From Leucobacter sp. G161 (GTDB lineage Bacteria > Actinomycetota > Actinomycetes > Actinomycetales > Microbacteriaceae): a stretch of 64,000 nucleotides of DNA. The notes beneath the pieces are model-generated. The model saw nothing but the letters and a program-made list of their open reading frames with translations, did not search any database and had not been told where the DNA came from. Within the stretch, counting starts at the first letter, position 1; each line of letters opens with the position of its first letter. Of the stretch, positions 43,100-51,790 are shown piece by piece. Position numbers and translations under genes: made by a program. The stretch lies in contig NZ_LOHP01000001.1 in NCBI RefSeq assembly GCF_001482305.1, positions 22,803 through 86,802 of the forward strand, given 5' to 3'.

Positions 43100-43840
43100 C
43101 TACTCCGACCGCCAGATGGCTCGGGCGGGCTTTCTGGTTTCCCGCATGCGCCACTGCAGGATCTCGGCGGCGAGCGCCTCGTCGAGATCGGTCTCGTTAC
43201 AGGAGTCGAGCAAGAGGTCGCCCGCCTCATAAGCCGAAGAAATCGCCGCTATAGCTGCGGCAGAGACGCCTCTCCGCTCGAGCCCGATCGCGTTCACACC
43301 GTGAATGCGTAGGGGGGAGCCGAAGGCCTTGACATGGGGTGGCAGATCTCGGGCGACCGGCGTTCCCATTCCAACCATGCAGCCAGCACCAATGAACACC
43401 CGCTGGTGGACGCTCGCGTTCATACCAATATTCACGCGGTCACCGATGACACAGTGACCTCCGATTGAGACTCCAGCGGAGACAGTGACACCCGAGCCGA
43501 CGAGCACGTCGTGCGCAAGGTACGCGCGATTCAAGATCCAAGTGCCGGCGCCGACTGTGGTCTCGCGGTAACTGCCCTGGTGAATGACGACACCCTCGCG
43601 GATGACCGCGCCAGCTCCGATACGGACCCCGGCGTGCTCAAGCGCCCCCGTCCAAGCAGCATTCTGTGTCTGATCGGTCATCTCGGGCGGTGCCCCGATT
43701 TGCGCGCCCGGACCGATCCACGCGCCATCTTCGATGACACACGGTCCCAGAATGACTGCGCCAGGCCCGATGGTCACGTCGCTACCAACGTCCACGCCGG
43801 GCCCAATGAACGCGTGGGCGCTGATGCGTGAATCGTTCAC
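43100..43840 (-). CDS. LpxA/WbpD-like hexapeptide-repeat acyltransferase
   Basis: This 246-residue protein is built of left-handed beta-helix hexapeptides: IGPGVDVGSDVTIGPGAVIL, GAWIGPGAQIG, GAVIREGVVIHQGS, AHDVLVGSGVTVSAGVSIGG, HCVIGDRVNIGMNASVHQRV. The C-terminal helical part (INAIGLERRGVSAAAI, with VNAIGLERRG) is the one seen in UDP-GlcNAc acyltransferases of the LpxA type. A Gram-positive cell makes no lipid A, so an N-acyltransferase for an amino sugar nucleotide is more likely. It overlaps the upstream oxidoreductase by four bases and so is coupled to it. Confidence 0.85.
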   Translation of the reverse strand: MNDSRISAHAFIGPGVDVGSDVTIGPGAVILGPCVIEDGAWIGPGAQIGAPPEMTDQTQNAAWTGALEHAGVRIGAGAVIREGVVIHQGSYRETTVGAGTWILNRAYLAHDVLVGSGVTVSAGVSIGGHCVIGDRVNIGMNASVHQRVFIGAGCMVGMGTPVARDLPPHVKAFGSPLRIHGVNAIGLERRGVSAAAIAAISSAYEAGDLLLDSCNETDLDEALAAEILQWRMRETRKPARAIWRSE

Positions 43841-44832
43841 GCTGAAGGTTCCATCGCGATTGTGGTGCCGGTGCGCGAAGATTCGAGCGCAGCCTCACAG
43901 ACGCGGAGCACCTGCAACCCCTCGCGCAGATTGACAATTTCGGTCGGTTCGCCCAAGATACGGTCGCGGAAGGCTTCGTGTTCCGCCTTCAGCGGTTCCC
44001 GCTTCTCAATCTGGAACCGTGTGACGGTGCCCTCGCTGACGCCCCGGAACGACGTTACCGCGTCCCACTCTGAAGTATGGGTCCCGTTTTCGTAGAAGGT
44101 GAGGTCTGCTGTGAGCGTATCTGCGATGAACGAGCCTCGTTCACCAGTGACAAGTGTGAGACGTTCCTTGAAGGGGGTCAGCCAATTGACGACGTGGTCA
44201 GTGATGATGCCGTTCTCGAGCTTGGCAGAGATGCTCACCATATCTTCGTGTTCACGTCCCGAGCGGAACGCGGTTTGTGCTGCGACCTGTACGAACTGCG
44301 AGTGCGCCAGCCAAGCGGTGAGATCGACGTCGTGGCTACCGAGATCCTTCATTACTCCGACATCGGCGATCCGGGCAGGGAATGGCCCCTGGCGGCGAGT
44401 GTGGATCTGGAAAACTTCGCCGAGATCGCCGTTTGCGAGACGCTTGCGCAGACTAATGAGCGCCGGGTTGAACCGCTCTATGTGTCCGACTGCACCGACG
44501 AGTTCGTTCTTTTCGAAAGCATCGACCAGGAGCTCGCCCGCCTCGAGCGAGTGCGCAACCGGTTTCTCGATGAGCGCGTGTACGCCTGCTGCTGCGAGCT
44601 TGAGCCCGACGTCTTGGTGAAACTGGGTGGGGACTGCGACGACTACTGCATCAACACCATGCTCGATGAGCTTTTCAACCGAATCGTAGAGCGGGAGATT
44701 GCCGGCGACGCCGTGCGGGTCACCCATCGCGTCGGCGACGGCTACAAGCTCGACGCCCTCGACCTCACGTGCGACACGCGCGTGGTGACGTCCCATCATT
44801 CCGAGGCCGATCAGGCCAAACCGGAGCGTCAT
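43837..44832 (-). CDS. Gfo/Idh/MocA family oxidoreductase
   Basis: This 331-residue NAD(P)-dependent sugar oxidoreductase starts FGLIGLGMMGRHHARVAREV, with VDAVVVAVPTQFHQDVGLKL, the motif ALIEKPVAHS (catalytic EKP), and GAVGHIERFNPAL. C-terminal segments such as GVMKDLGSHDVDLTAWLA complete the fold. It resembles sugar-nucleotide 3-dehydrogenases of WlbA/WbpB type. With the adjacent acyltransferase it could make an acylated amino sugar, but the aminotransferase for a WbpB/E/D set is missing from this operon. Confidence 0.85.
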   Translation of the reverse strand: MTLRFGLIGLGMMGRHHARVAREVEGVELVAVADAMGDPHGVAGNLPLYDSVEKLIEHGVDAVVVAVPTQFHQDVGLKLAAAGVHALIEKPVAHSLEAGELLVDAFEKNELVGAVGHIERFNPALISLRKRLANGDLGEVFQIHTRRQGPFPARIADVGVMKDLGSHDVDLTAWLAHSQFVQVAAQTAFRSGREHEDMVSISAKLENGIITDHVVNWLTPFKERLTLVTGERGSFIADTLTADLTFYENGTHTSEWDAVTSFRGVSEGTVTRFQIEKREPLKAEHEAFRDRILGEPTEIVNLREGLQVLRVCEAALESSRTGTTIAMEPSA

Positions 44833-44899
44833 GCGTTCTCCTTAGGGTCGGTGTATTCTCCACTAAAGTCTACTGGACGCGCCCAGTGGTACCTGCGGG

Positions 44900-46039
44900 C
44901 TAGACTGCAGGGCTCCCCCCGCGCGGGTGAAAATGGATACCCGTGTCTAGCGTAAAGACTGCAGTTCCGTTCGAGTACTCCATCGTTCGAGACTCGTAAT
45001 CCTCGAGCTTTCCTGACGGCTGCGAGTGGATGAGCCCCCAGTCGCCGTTTGGGCCGCCGTTGCGCTGGTAGACAGCGAGGAAATGTCCACGGGAGAGGCC
45101 CGAGGTGAGCGTCTCTTCTCGGCCTTCGGGTACGTAGCTCGTAATGACCCCAAGCTCGAACTCTTGGTAGATACCGGGCGTAGCTCCGCGGGCCTCTTGC
45201 TGCGGGCCGAGAGGGGCGCCGAAACGCTCAGGATCTGCTGAGTAGTAGTCGTAGATCACGCCGGTGACTGGGAAAGCAGTTTCGACCGCGTCAGGGTTTG
45301 ATTGAAGGCGCACGATAGCCTCGTCAATCGGACCATCGAAAATGACTTTGCCTTGGCTCAGCACAATGCCACGTTCGCAGAGCTTCTTGACCTGATTCGC
45401 GTTGTGGCTCACGATAAACATGGTCTTTCCCTGCGCCTGCAGCTCAAGCATTCGCTGCTCGCACTTCTTGCGGAACTCGGCGTCCCCGACTGAGAGCACC
45501 TCGTCGACGAGAAGGGTGTCAAGTTCGGTGTGGACTGCTACCGAAAAACCTAGTCGTGCGTACATCCCCGATGAATACCGCTTAACCTCGGTGTCGATGA
45601 AGTCACCAATCTCTGAAAAGGCGAGGATCTCGTCAAATCGATCGTCGGTCTCCTCTTTGCTCATTCCGAGGATTGCCGCGTTAAGGTACACGTTTTCACG
45701 GCCGGTGAGATCAGGGTGGAAACCGGCTCCAACCTCGAGTAGGCCAGCGATGCGGCCGCGCGTGCGGATCCACCCTGACTCTGGCTCCATGACGCCGGAA
45801 AGTAGCTTCAACGTCGTTGACTTACCGGACCCGTTGCGGCCCATGAGCGCCACTGACTGCCCTTCGGGAACCTGGAACGACACGTTGTCGACGGCATGGA
45901 AGTCAGTAGACAGCTCCTTTCGCTTAATCTTCGAAATGAATGCCTGCTTGAACGAGTGTGCGTGCTTGATCTTAAAAGTCTTGCTCACACCCTCGAAAGC
46001 GATAACCGGCTTGGGGGCGGGGTTAGAGGTTCTGGGCAA
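44900..46039 (-). CDS. Polysaccharide ABC transporter ATPase (Wzt/TagH type) with LGFP-like tail
   Basis: This 379-residue protein has an N-terminal ABC domain: Walker A GRNGSGKST (about 67-75), RYSSGMYARLGFSVAVHTEL, and Walker B LLVDEVLSVGD. YLNAAILGMSKEE is typical of polysaccharide exporters. The C-terminal about 125 residues carry FGAPLGPQQEARGATPGIYQ and EFELGVITSYVPEGREE, resembling LGFP repeats rather than the usual carbohydrate-binding domain. TTG 46039 after GGAGGGG is chosen as start and overlaps the permease stop by 17 bases. It powers export of a lipid-linked glycan together with the permease. LGFP motifs are also present in the secreted protein at 62286. Confidence 0.9.
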   Translation of the reverse strand: MPRTSNPAPKPVIAFEGVSKTFKIKHAHSFKQAFISKIKRKELSTDFHAVDNVSFQVPEGQSVALMGRNGSGKSTTLKLLSGVMEPESGWIRTRGRIAGLLEVGAGFHPDLTGRENVYLNAAILGMSKEETDDRFDEILAFSEIGDFIDTEVKRYSSGMYARLGFSVAVHTELDTLLVDEVLSVGDAEFRKKCEQRMLELQAQGKTMFIVSHNANQVKKLCERGIVLSQGKVIFDGPIDEAIVRLQSNPDAVETAFPVTGVIYDYYSADPERFGAPLGPQQEARGATPGIYQEFELGVITSYVPEGREETLTSGLSRGHFLAVYQRNGGPNGDWGLIHSQPSGKLEDYESRTMEYSNGTAVFTLDTGIHFHPRGGSPAV

Positions 46040-46889
46040 AGGACCCCTCCAACTTCTTGAACGTGAGCTGACCAATGAGGAGGGTTCCAAGCGCGACAGC
46101 GGCGGCAATCAGGAGATGCATGACGAGGTCACTTGGGCGAGGATCCGCGGGCGCGATGGGCACCCAGAAAGCTGTATGGAACAGCTCAACCGCTGCCGTC
46201 ATTGGATTCGACATGTAGAGGTGATAGAGCCAGTCAGGTGCATGCTTCTTCACCATCGTCCAGCTATACAGCACAGGGGAAGCCCAAGTCGCGAACATGA
46301 GGATGAGGTCGACGAAGTTCTTCGCATCTCGGTAGGCGACGTTGATGGCGCCGAAAAAAAGCCCGAGCCCGAGAGAGAACGTGAGAATGAGGGCCACGCC
46401 GCCAAGGAAAGCCGCGATCTGGATCCAGCCAACAGTCCAGCCAAAGACGAGCGATACGACAAGAAGCAGGATTGCCTGCGGTAGGAAATGGACGAGCCCA
46501 ACCCCGACTGCCGCTACAGGGAAGAGCGCACGCGGGAGGTAAATCTTCTTCACGAGTGCCTTGTTATCGATGATGGCGCTCGTCGTGTTACGGAGGACCT
46601 CGCTAAAGAGGTTCACGGCGACAATTCCAGTGAAGAGGTAGATCGGAAAGAGGGTGATGTCCTGACGTCCACCCATGATGACACCGACGACGAGGAAGTA
46701 CATAAGGAACTGGGCAGCGGGCCGAATATACGACCACACCCATCCCAAGGCGGAGCCGTGATAACGGGTTGCCACGCCTTTTTTTAGCAGCAGGGACAGC
46801 AAATAGCGGTGCCTGAAGACGCCAAGGAGACCACCACCGGTCCCTGGCCTTCGAAAGTCTGGGTCGTTCAGAATCGCGTTTGCGCTCAC
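46023..46889 (-). CDS. Polysaccharide ABC transporter permease (Wzm/TagG type)
   Basis: This 288-residue ABC-2 permease has six hydrophobic helices. The motif LKKGVATRYHGSALGWVWSY before the first helix and LVKKIYLPRALFPVAAVGVG in the middle are hallmarks of O-antigen and teichoic acid exporters. FFGAINVAYRDAKNFVDLIL and SNPMTAAVELFHTAF follow. It is the first gene of the leftward cluster of six and is coupled to its ATPase. It moves the lipid-linked glycan across the membrane. The divergent gene at 46986 lies 96 bases away. Confidence 0.93.
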   Translation of the reverse strand: MSANAILNDPDFRRPGTGGGLLGVFRHRYLLSLLLKKGVATRYHGSALGWVWSYIRPAAQFLMYFLVVGVIMGGRQDITLFPIYLFTGIVAVNLFSEVLRNTTSAIIDNKALVKKIYLPRALFPVAAVGVGLVHFLPQAILLLVVSLVFGWTVGWIQIAAFLGGVALILTFSLGLGLFFGAINVAYRDAKNFVDLILMFATWASPVLYSWTMVKKHAPDWLYHLYMSNPMTAAVELFHTAFWVPIAPADPRPSDLVMHLLIAAAVALGTLLIGQLTFKKLEGSFAQNL

Positions 46890-46985
46890 ACGGGGAGTCT
46901 AGCGTCTGGAGCCTCCACGCAGCCGCAAGCCAGCTACCATGGAAGCCGCGAGCAACATCACAGGTGCTCCTACGAGTGAGGTGTT

Positions 46986-48533
46986 ATGTCTTTTTCGGCC
47001 ACTGCCGCAGGAGTTGCGCTCCCCGATCTCGACCCCGACATCCAATCTGTCGATGTCCGATTTGGAGATGACAGGGTCTGGTCGATCGACCTCACGGTGC
47101 TACCGTCGAAGCGTCCTGAATTGATCGAATGGCCGGTTGCGTTGAAGCCCTATCTCGTCGGGACTGCGACCGTTGTATTGGTGCAGTCTGGCAGCGGTCG
47201 CGTGCTCGCGACAGAGCAGGCGCGCTTTACCGACGCGGAGGTGGCGACTCGGGTACTGGATGACTCGGGTGTACCGCTTGCCGTGAATAAATGGGGCAGG
47301 CTCGGGAAGACGCTGGAAGCGGGTAACCCCGGAGTGCAAGAACGCATTCTCGAGCGGACCGAGGAAGTGATGGGCAGACTTACAGAGATGGGCCTGCGTC
47401 CATTCGTCGTTGGCGGCACTCTCCTTGGCGGCGTTCGTGACCAGGCGCTGCTCCCACACGACGATGATGCTGACGTTGCATACTTATCGCGACACCGTAA
47501 CCCTCTCGATGTCGCGGCAGAGGGCTTTACGGTAGGCCGAAAGCTCGAGGCGCTTGGGTATGAGCTCGTGCGGCACAGCGCGACGCACATGCAACTATAT
47601 TTCCGGGACAGTGGGGGCGGCCTTGACTACTATGTCGACGTGTTCACGGCATTCTTCACTGATGACGGACATATCAACCAGCCGTTCCACGTGCGCGGTG
47701 AAATGCGCGAAGACCAGATGTTGCCCTTTGGGGAAGTTGAGATTCAGGGGCGCATGTTCCCAGCGCCGGCAGATGCTGAAGCGTGGTTGGTCATCAACTA
47801 CGACGAGAACTGGCGTACCCCGATTCCCGGCTATCGGCTCCACACCCCACGTTCGACAGTTCGACGCTTCCAGAATTGGTTCGGGTCCTTCCACTACACC
47901 CGCGACTTTTGGAACGACCACTACCGCACGGGTGACACAGAAGTAGACGAACCCTGGGCGAGTGGTCGGGATTGGATTCTCGCCCACGAATCAGCGCTCC
48001 AGTCTCGCTGGCTTGTCGATTTGGGGACGGGAGCCGGCGTGCTTGCGGCCGAGTTGCGGGACCGTGGAGCCCACCGCACCGTCGTTGCAGCCGACTACTC
48101 TCCAAATGCATTGGCGCTCGCTTCGACCCATGGGGGTGAACGTCTCGCGGTAGTCCACACGAACCTCTACCGAAACCTCTCGCTGGCCATGCCCGTAGAC
48201 GCGGGTATCGATGGTCCCTTTGATCTGGTTGCAAACCATCTCATTCAGCACCTGGGACCGCACGCCTTCCCGCAGGCCATGAGACTGATTCGCATGGCAC
48301 TCCGATCCGGAGGCCGGGCATATGCGACACTTTACGGCGAGGTTGATGTTGAGGCCACACACAGTGGGCCGATGTCGTGGGCGATGCCTCCGGAGGTGCT
48401 CCAAGAACGCGCGGCCGATTATGGTCTCCGAGCAGAAATTTTCGAGATTCCGGCAGGGTCTCACGAATCGTTGCGTGCCCCCTACGGCGTTCGCTTTAGC
48501 GCCGCCCATGTTACCTTCAAGGAGAAACTATGA
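46986..48533 (+). CDS. LicD-type transferase fused to SAM methyltransferase
   Basis: This 515-residue protein has three parts. Residues 1-100 are a beta-rich region that I do not recognise. Residues about 115-300 hold a LicD-like nucleotidyltransferase fold with FVVGGTLLGGVRDQALLPHD and DDADVAY (156-166), which carry the metal-binding Asp residues. Residues about 335-515 form a class I methyltransferase with LVDLGTGAGVLAAELRDRG (343-361), VAADYSPNALALA and FDLVANHLIQHLGP. LicD proteins attach phosphocholine or other phospho-groups to glycans; fused to a methyltransferase, this enzyme may add a methylated phospho-substituent. The next gene overlaps its stop by four bases. Confidence 0.85.
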   Translation: MSFSATAAGVALPDLDPDIQSVDVRFGDDRVWSIDLTVLPSKRPELIEWPVALKPYLVGTATVVLVQSGSGRVLATEQARFTDAEVATRVLDDSGVPLAVNKWGRLGKTLEAGNPGVQERILERTEEVMGRLTEMGLRPFVVGGTLLGGVRDQALLPHDDDADVAYLSRHRNPLDVAAEGFTVGRKLEALGYELVRHSATHMQLYFRDSGGGLDYYVDVFTAFFTDDGHINQPFHVRGEMREDQMLPFGEVEIQGRMFPAPADAEAWLVINYDENWRTPIPGYRLHTPRSTVRRFQNWFGSFHYTRDFWNDHYRTGDTEVDEPWASGRDWILAHESALQSRWLVDLGTGAGVLAAELRDRGAHRTVVAADYSPNALALASTHGGERLAVVHTNLYRNLSLAMPVDAGIDGPFDLVANHLIQHLGPHAFPQAMRLIRMALRSGGRAYATLYGEVDVEATHSGPMSWAMPPEVLQERAADYGLRAEIFEIPAGSHESLRAPYGVRFSAAHVTFKEKL

Positions 48534-48730
48534 AGCAGCAGATCAAGAGCTTTTCTCAGCGGGTGTTAAATACGCTGTTTCGGAGTCGCCAACTGGCTGT
48601 GAGGGTGGACGAACTTGAGCGCGAACTCGACGAGTACCGACGCGACAGCCTGAGAGTCGCGGAGATGCTTGACCTGATTGAAGCGCGGCTCACGCCGGGT
48701 ATTAACAACCCTAAACTCCCGAACAACTAG
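48530..48730 (+). CDS. Small coiled-coil protein in the glycan locus
   Basis: This 66-residue protein starts with the ATGA overlap of the preceding gene. It has a basic N-terminus (KQQIKSFSQRVLNTLFRSRQ) and a heptad-like stretch with VDELERELDEYRR. No TM segment or catalytic motif is visible. Short proteins of this form often lie beside actinobacterial glycosyltransferase genes; it may tether an enzyme to the membrane or another subunit. Function unknown. Confidence 0.7.
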   Translation: MKQQIKSFSQRVLNTLFRSRQLAVRVDELERELDEYRRDSLRVAEMLDLIEARLTPGINNPKLPNN

Positions 48731-48782
48731 AGCTAGCCCCCAGCGGTACTAGACGATCATCAGCAGACGAGAAAGGCCAGAC

Positions 48783-49772
48783 GTGGCAGAATCCTTCGAC
48801 GAGACGCGCCCAGAGACCAGGCCAGTTCCTATCGTTAAGAACCCGCAGCCCGCAGTGGACCAGGGCCGCGTAGCCGCAGTCATCGTGACCTATAACCGGC
48901 TCGCTAAGCTCCCGAAAACGCTCGAGACGGTGCTCGCTCAGAGCTATGCATGCGACTGGGTCGTTATTGTGAACAATAACTCGACCGACGGTACCCGCGA
49001 GTACCTTGACGGGCTCGACCATCCCAAGCTCGATATTCTGCACCTCGATGATAATCTCGGCGGTGCAGGTGGGTTCGAACACGGGATGGCGCGCGGTTAC
49101 AACCTCGGCGCGGACTTCGTCTGGATCATGGATGATGACTGCTATCCGGAGGAGCGAGCGCTTGAAGTGTTGCTGCGGCAGCGCAATAAGTCATCGCAGT
49201 CACTTGGGTACGATGTCCCGTTTGCGTGCTCGCTTGTGAAATTCATTGACGGCTCACTGTGCGAGATGAATAATCCGATCACGACATGGGACTGGCCTCG
49301 AGCATACCTCGATGGCCAGAACTCACTGCTCGTCACCGAATGCACGTTTGTGTCTGTTCTGGTACCTCGGTGGGCTATCGAACAGTCTGGCTTACCACTC
49401 GGCGAGTACTTCATCTGGTTCGATGATAAGGAATACACTAAACGACTCAACCGTTCTTTCGGTGCTGGAATCGTTGCCTTGGACTCCCAGGTTGTCCACG
49501 ACATGGGAGTGAACGCGGGTGTGAACTACCGAATGGTGGACGAGTCTAACGTCTGGAAATTCGAGAAGGGTGCCAGAAATCAGGCGTCCTACCGGCTCCA
49601 CAATGAGGGACGAATCTCCTACGCGCTGTACTGCCGACGAGTTATCAGGGAAATGCGCGAGGGCGAAGTTGCCCCGGCAGTTCGCAAGCGGATGCGTCGT
49701 GCCCTGAACGAGGGGCGGAAATTCAATCCCCAGCCACGGTTCCCGAGCAACGCTCGATACGCGCGGGTGTGA
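48783..49772 (+). CDS. GT2 glycosyltransferase, GlfT2-like
   Basis: This 329-residue enzyme has an about 28-residue polar N-terminal extension, then VAAVIVTYNRLAKLPKTLET, VVIVNNNSTDGTREYL, NLGGAGGFEHGMARGYNLGA, WIMDDDCYPEERAL and FSVLVPRW-like segments. The catalytic acceptor region is YFIWFDDKEYTKRLNRSFGA. It is a close paralogue of the protein at 40577-41467, in the opposite orientation. It starts at GTG 48783 after AGAAAGG. Such pairs can add alternating residues of a galactofuranose-type polymer, but the donor sugar is unknown. Confidence 0.9.
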   Translation: MAESFDETRPETRPVPIVKNPQPAVDQGRVAAVIVTYNRLAKLPKTLETVLAQSYACDWVVIVNNNSTDGTREYLDGLDHPKLDILHLDDNLGGAGGFEHGMARGYNLGADFVWIMDDDCYPEERALEVLLRQRNKSSQSLGYDVPFACSLVKFIDGSLCEMNNPITTWDWPRAYLDGQNSLLVTECTFVSVLVPRWAIEQSGLPLGEYFIWFDDKEYTKRLNRSFGAGIVALDSQVVHDMGVNAGVNYRMVDESNVWKFEKGARNQASYRLHNEGRISYALYCRRVIREMREGEVAPAVRKRMRRALNEGRKFNPQPRFPSNARYARV

Positions 49773-49785
49773 TCCTCCTGGCGCA

Positions 49786-49828
49786 GCCGTGTGTCGTCGG
49801 GACTATTTTCTCTCCGACGGCACACGGC
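49786..49828. terminator. Bidirectional terminator between convergent glycan genes
   Basis: GCCGTGTGTCGTCGG (49786-49800) and CCGACGGCACACGGC (49814-49828) form a 15-bp stem with one G-T wobble and a loop containing ATTTTC. It lies between the convergent GT2 and membrane-protein genes and can end transcription from both sides. Confidence 0.85.
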
Positions 49829-49847
49829 TACCGACAACAGTCTGCGA

Positions 49848-51707
49848 CTACGCGCAACCAGTGAGCTCGTAGAGTGTCGCGTCGCCCTCAGTGAGGATCG
49901 GTGTGAGAACAGGGGATCCGCTCACGTCCGTCAAGCCTGGGTAGTCGAGGTGACGCATCGCATCACCGCGCACAGAATACAGTTCTCCCATGTCAAGCAC
50001 ATGCGTGACCCCGTGCCTGTTGGCTGCGTCACATGCTTTGAGCGAGCCCATCTTGAGGTTCTTGGCAATCTGGAGGGCGTCCTTCCCGTATTGCCCGCCC
50101 AGATGCGGGAACACGACGCTTCGGTCTGCAAAGGTATAGGCGAGGGCGCTGCCGTTCCAAGGATTGCCTGCAATGACCGCATCCTCTGGAAGTATGTCCT
50201 TCGCCTCGCGCATGAGCTCGATCTCGTTGGTTGAGAGAAGACGAGACTCCTCGTCGATCTGGTGTAACTCGTGGAGCTTTTCCACCATGAGGTTCATACT
50301 GCCTCCGCGAAGCCCAAAAGCGGCTCCGACGAGTACGACTGCGATCATCGCTCCTGCAAACACGGCAAGCTTCGCTTGCGGTAGTCGTTCAGAAATCTCC
50401 GCGGACCTAGCACCTGCCGCCACCATGTCAGTGAGTCTTGCAAGCGTGATGGCGGCAAGCGGCACAGCGGCGATAGCGATGAGCGCAGCTAGCCTGTGTG
50501 CATCGTTGTACCAGAGGCCTGTGATCGCCGTGCGCACGGGCCCAGAGAGGCCGCTCGCGACGACGTACAGCCCAACGGCAACGAGGTACGATCCAACGAG
50601 CCACCGGTGCTCCTTGCACCACATCGTGATGAACACTCCGCCAAGGACCAAGACGGTGAGAAACCACGCCCGCTGATCCAGCAGCGGAGAGTTGGTGAGG
50701 GCGCTGATTGCGGCCTTCACAGGGTTCTGCTCAAACTCCCTGCCATTGTCGCCAGTTCCGAGTCGCAGCCAGAGAGCTCCGATCGCGATGAATGGCAGCA
50801 GAGCTGCACTCGCGCGCAGTACTTGTGCGCCGGTGGACCCAGCAGCACGAAGAAACGAGGGGAGACTCGCGATCACCAGGGGTAAACCGAGTGCCGCAAA
50901 TCCGAACAATGCGTTTGGGTGCGCAGCAGCACTAGCCATGAGAGCGCCAGCAAGGCCTACCCACATGGAGAAAGGCGCAATCCTCGTCCCAGCAGTGTTA
51001 GTGCGCAGCACAGCGCCCAAGAACCCGAGCGCGATGGGGATGAGAGCCGTAGACAACAAATTCGGATAGAGCACGCCCCATGACAGCAGCATGTAAGGGA
51101 ACGCGGTGAAGCCTGACGCTACAACAGCAACGGCGAGGTGGTGACGCAATTTCTGACCGACGAGCGGTGACGCGAAGAAAAGTACAGCAACGGGCCACAC
51201 CACGCAGGCCGTGGCAAAAATCATGGAGCCTGTTGCGAGTTCTACGGATGCGCCGGTGAGCTGCACGACGAGAGCCGCCGTGGCATGCCAAGTGTTCGGG
51301 TAGAACTGAGACGTGGCCTCAGGGACCGCCAACGTCATATGCAGTGGGGACGCGTCACGGCCGTCGAGAATGAACTGCACCAGATTGAGATGGAAGACGT
51401 TGTCGTAGCTCTGAGAGATAGCGTCAGGCGCGCCGAGACCTGATTTTACGAGCGTGCCGATGAGAGCTGCGGCGACTGCTACGGCGATGAGCGGATTCAC
51501 CAGTGAGCGAATGATGCCGACGGCCGGCCTCGGGCTGAAACGACGACCCAGCGGAAACAACACTGCCGAGATGCCAATGGCAGTCACCACGGGCAGGATA
51601 ATAGACCAGCTCAGTCCGAGCAGTGGTGCCAGGAAAGAGGACAGGGTAATGATCGCGAATGAACCAGCGATCGATGCTGCCAGGAGCGCGAACCCCCGTA
51701 GCCTCAA
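49848..51707 (-). CDS. Large polytopic membrane protein (DUF6541-like)
   Basis: This protein of 619 or more residues has about a dozen hydrophobic helices and a C-terminal outside domain with DILPEDAVIAGNPWNGSALA and YTFADRSVVFPHLGGQYG. The outside loop after the early helices contains SYDNVFHLNLVQFILDGRDA and PNTWHATAALVVQLTGAS, as in GT-C-like DUF6541 proteins of actinobacterial glycan loci. TTG 51707 is the first usual start, but the frame stays open upstream and encodes another good TM helix (YLTALALVVFLGLPVALALR), so the real start is probably near 51756-51780, perhaps ATT or CTG. It forms a unit with the DUF2304 and DPM-like genes and may transfer a sugar from a lipid carrier outside the membrane. 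Confidence 0.75.
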   Translation of the reverse strand: MRLRGFALLAASIAGSFAIITLSSFLAPLLGLSWSIILPVVTAIGISAVLFPLGRRFSPRPAVGIIRSLVNPLIAVAVAAALIGTLVKSGLGAPDAISQSYDNVFHLNLVQFILDGRDASPLHMTLAVPEATSQFYPNTWHATAALVVQLTGASVELATGSMIFATACVVWPVAVLFFASPLVGQKLRHHLAVAVVASGFTAFPYMLLSWGVLYPNLLSTALIPIALGFLGAVLRTNTAGTRIAPFSMWVGLAGALMASAAAHPNALFGFAALGLPLVIASLPSFLRAAGSTGAQVLRASAALLPFIAIGALWLRLGTGDNGREFEQNPVKAAISALTNSPLLDQRAWFLTVLVLGGVFITMWCKEHRWLVGSYLVAVGLYVVASGLSGPVRTAITGLWYNDAHRLAALIAIAAVPLAAITLARLTDMVAAGARSAEISERLPQAKLAVFAGAMIAVVLVGAAFGLRGGSMNLMVEKLHELHQIDEESRLLSTNEIELMREAKDILPEDAVIAGNPWNGSALAYTFADRSVVFPHLGGQYGKDALQIAKNLKMGSLKACDAANRHGVTHVLDMGELYSVRGDAMRHLDYPGLTDVSGSPVLTPILTEGDATLYELTGCA

Positions 51708-51790
51708 GGCCAGCGCTACCGGGAGCCCAAGGAAAACGACGAGTGCTAGCGCGGTCAGGTAGGCCGGGGCAGCCTGAATCCACGCCCTGC

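Noticed and set aside
43837..44832. A full WlbA/WlbB-type diacetamido-uronate pathway
   Set aside because: Only the oxidoreductase and acyltransferase are present here; there is no dedicated aminotransferase or UDP-GlcNAc 6-dehydrogenase in the operon, so the pathway is not claimed.
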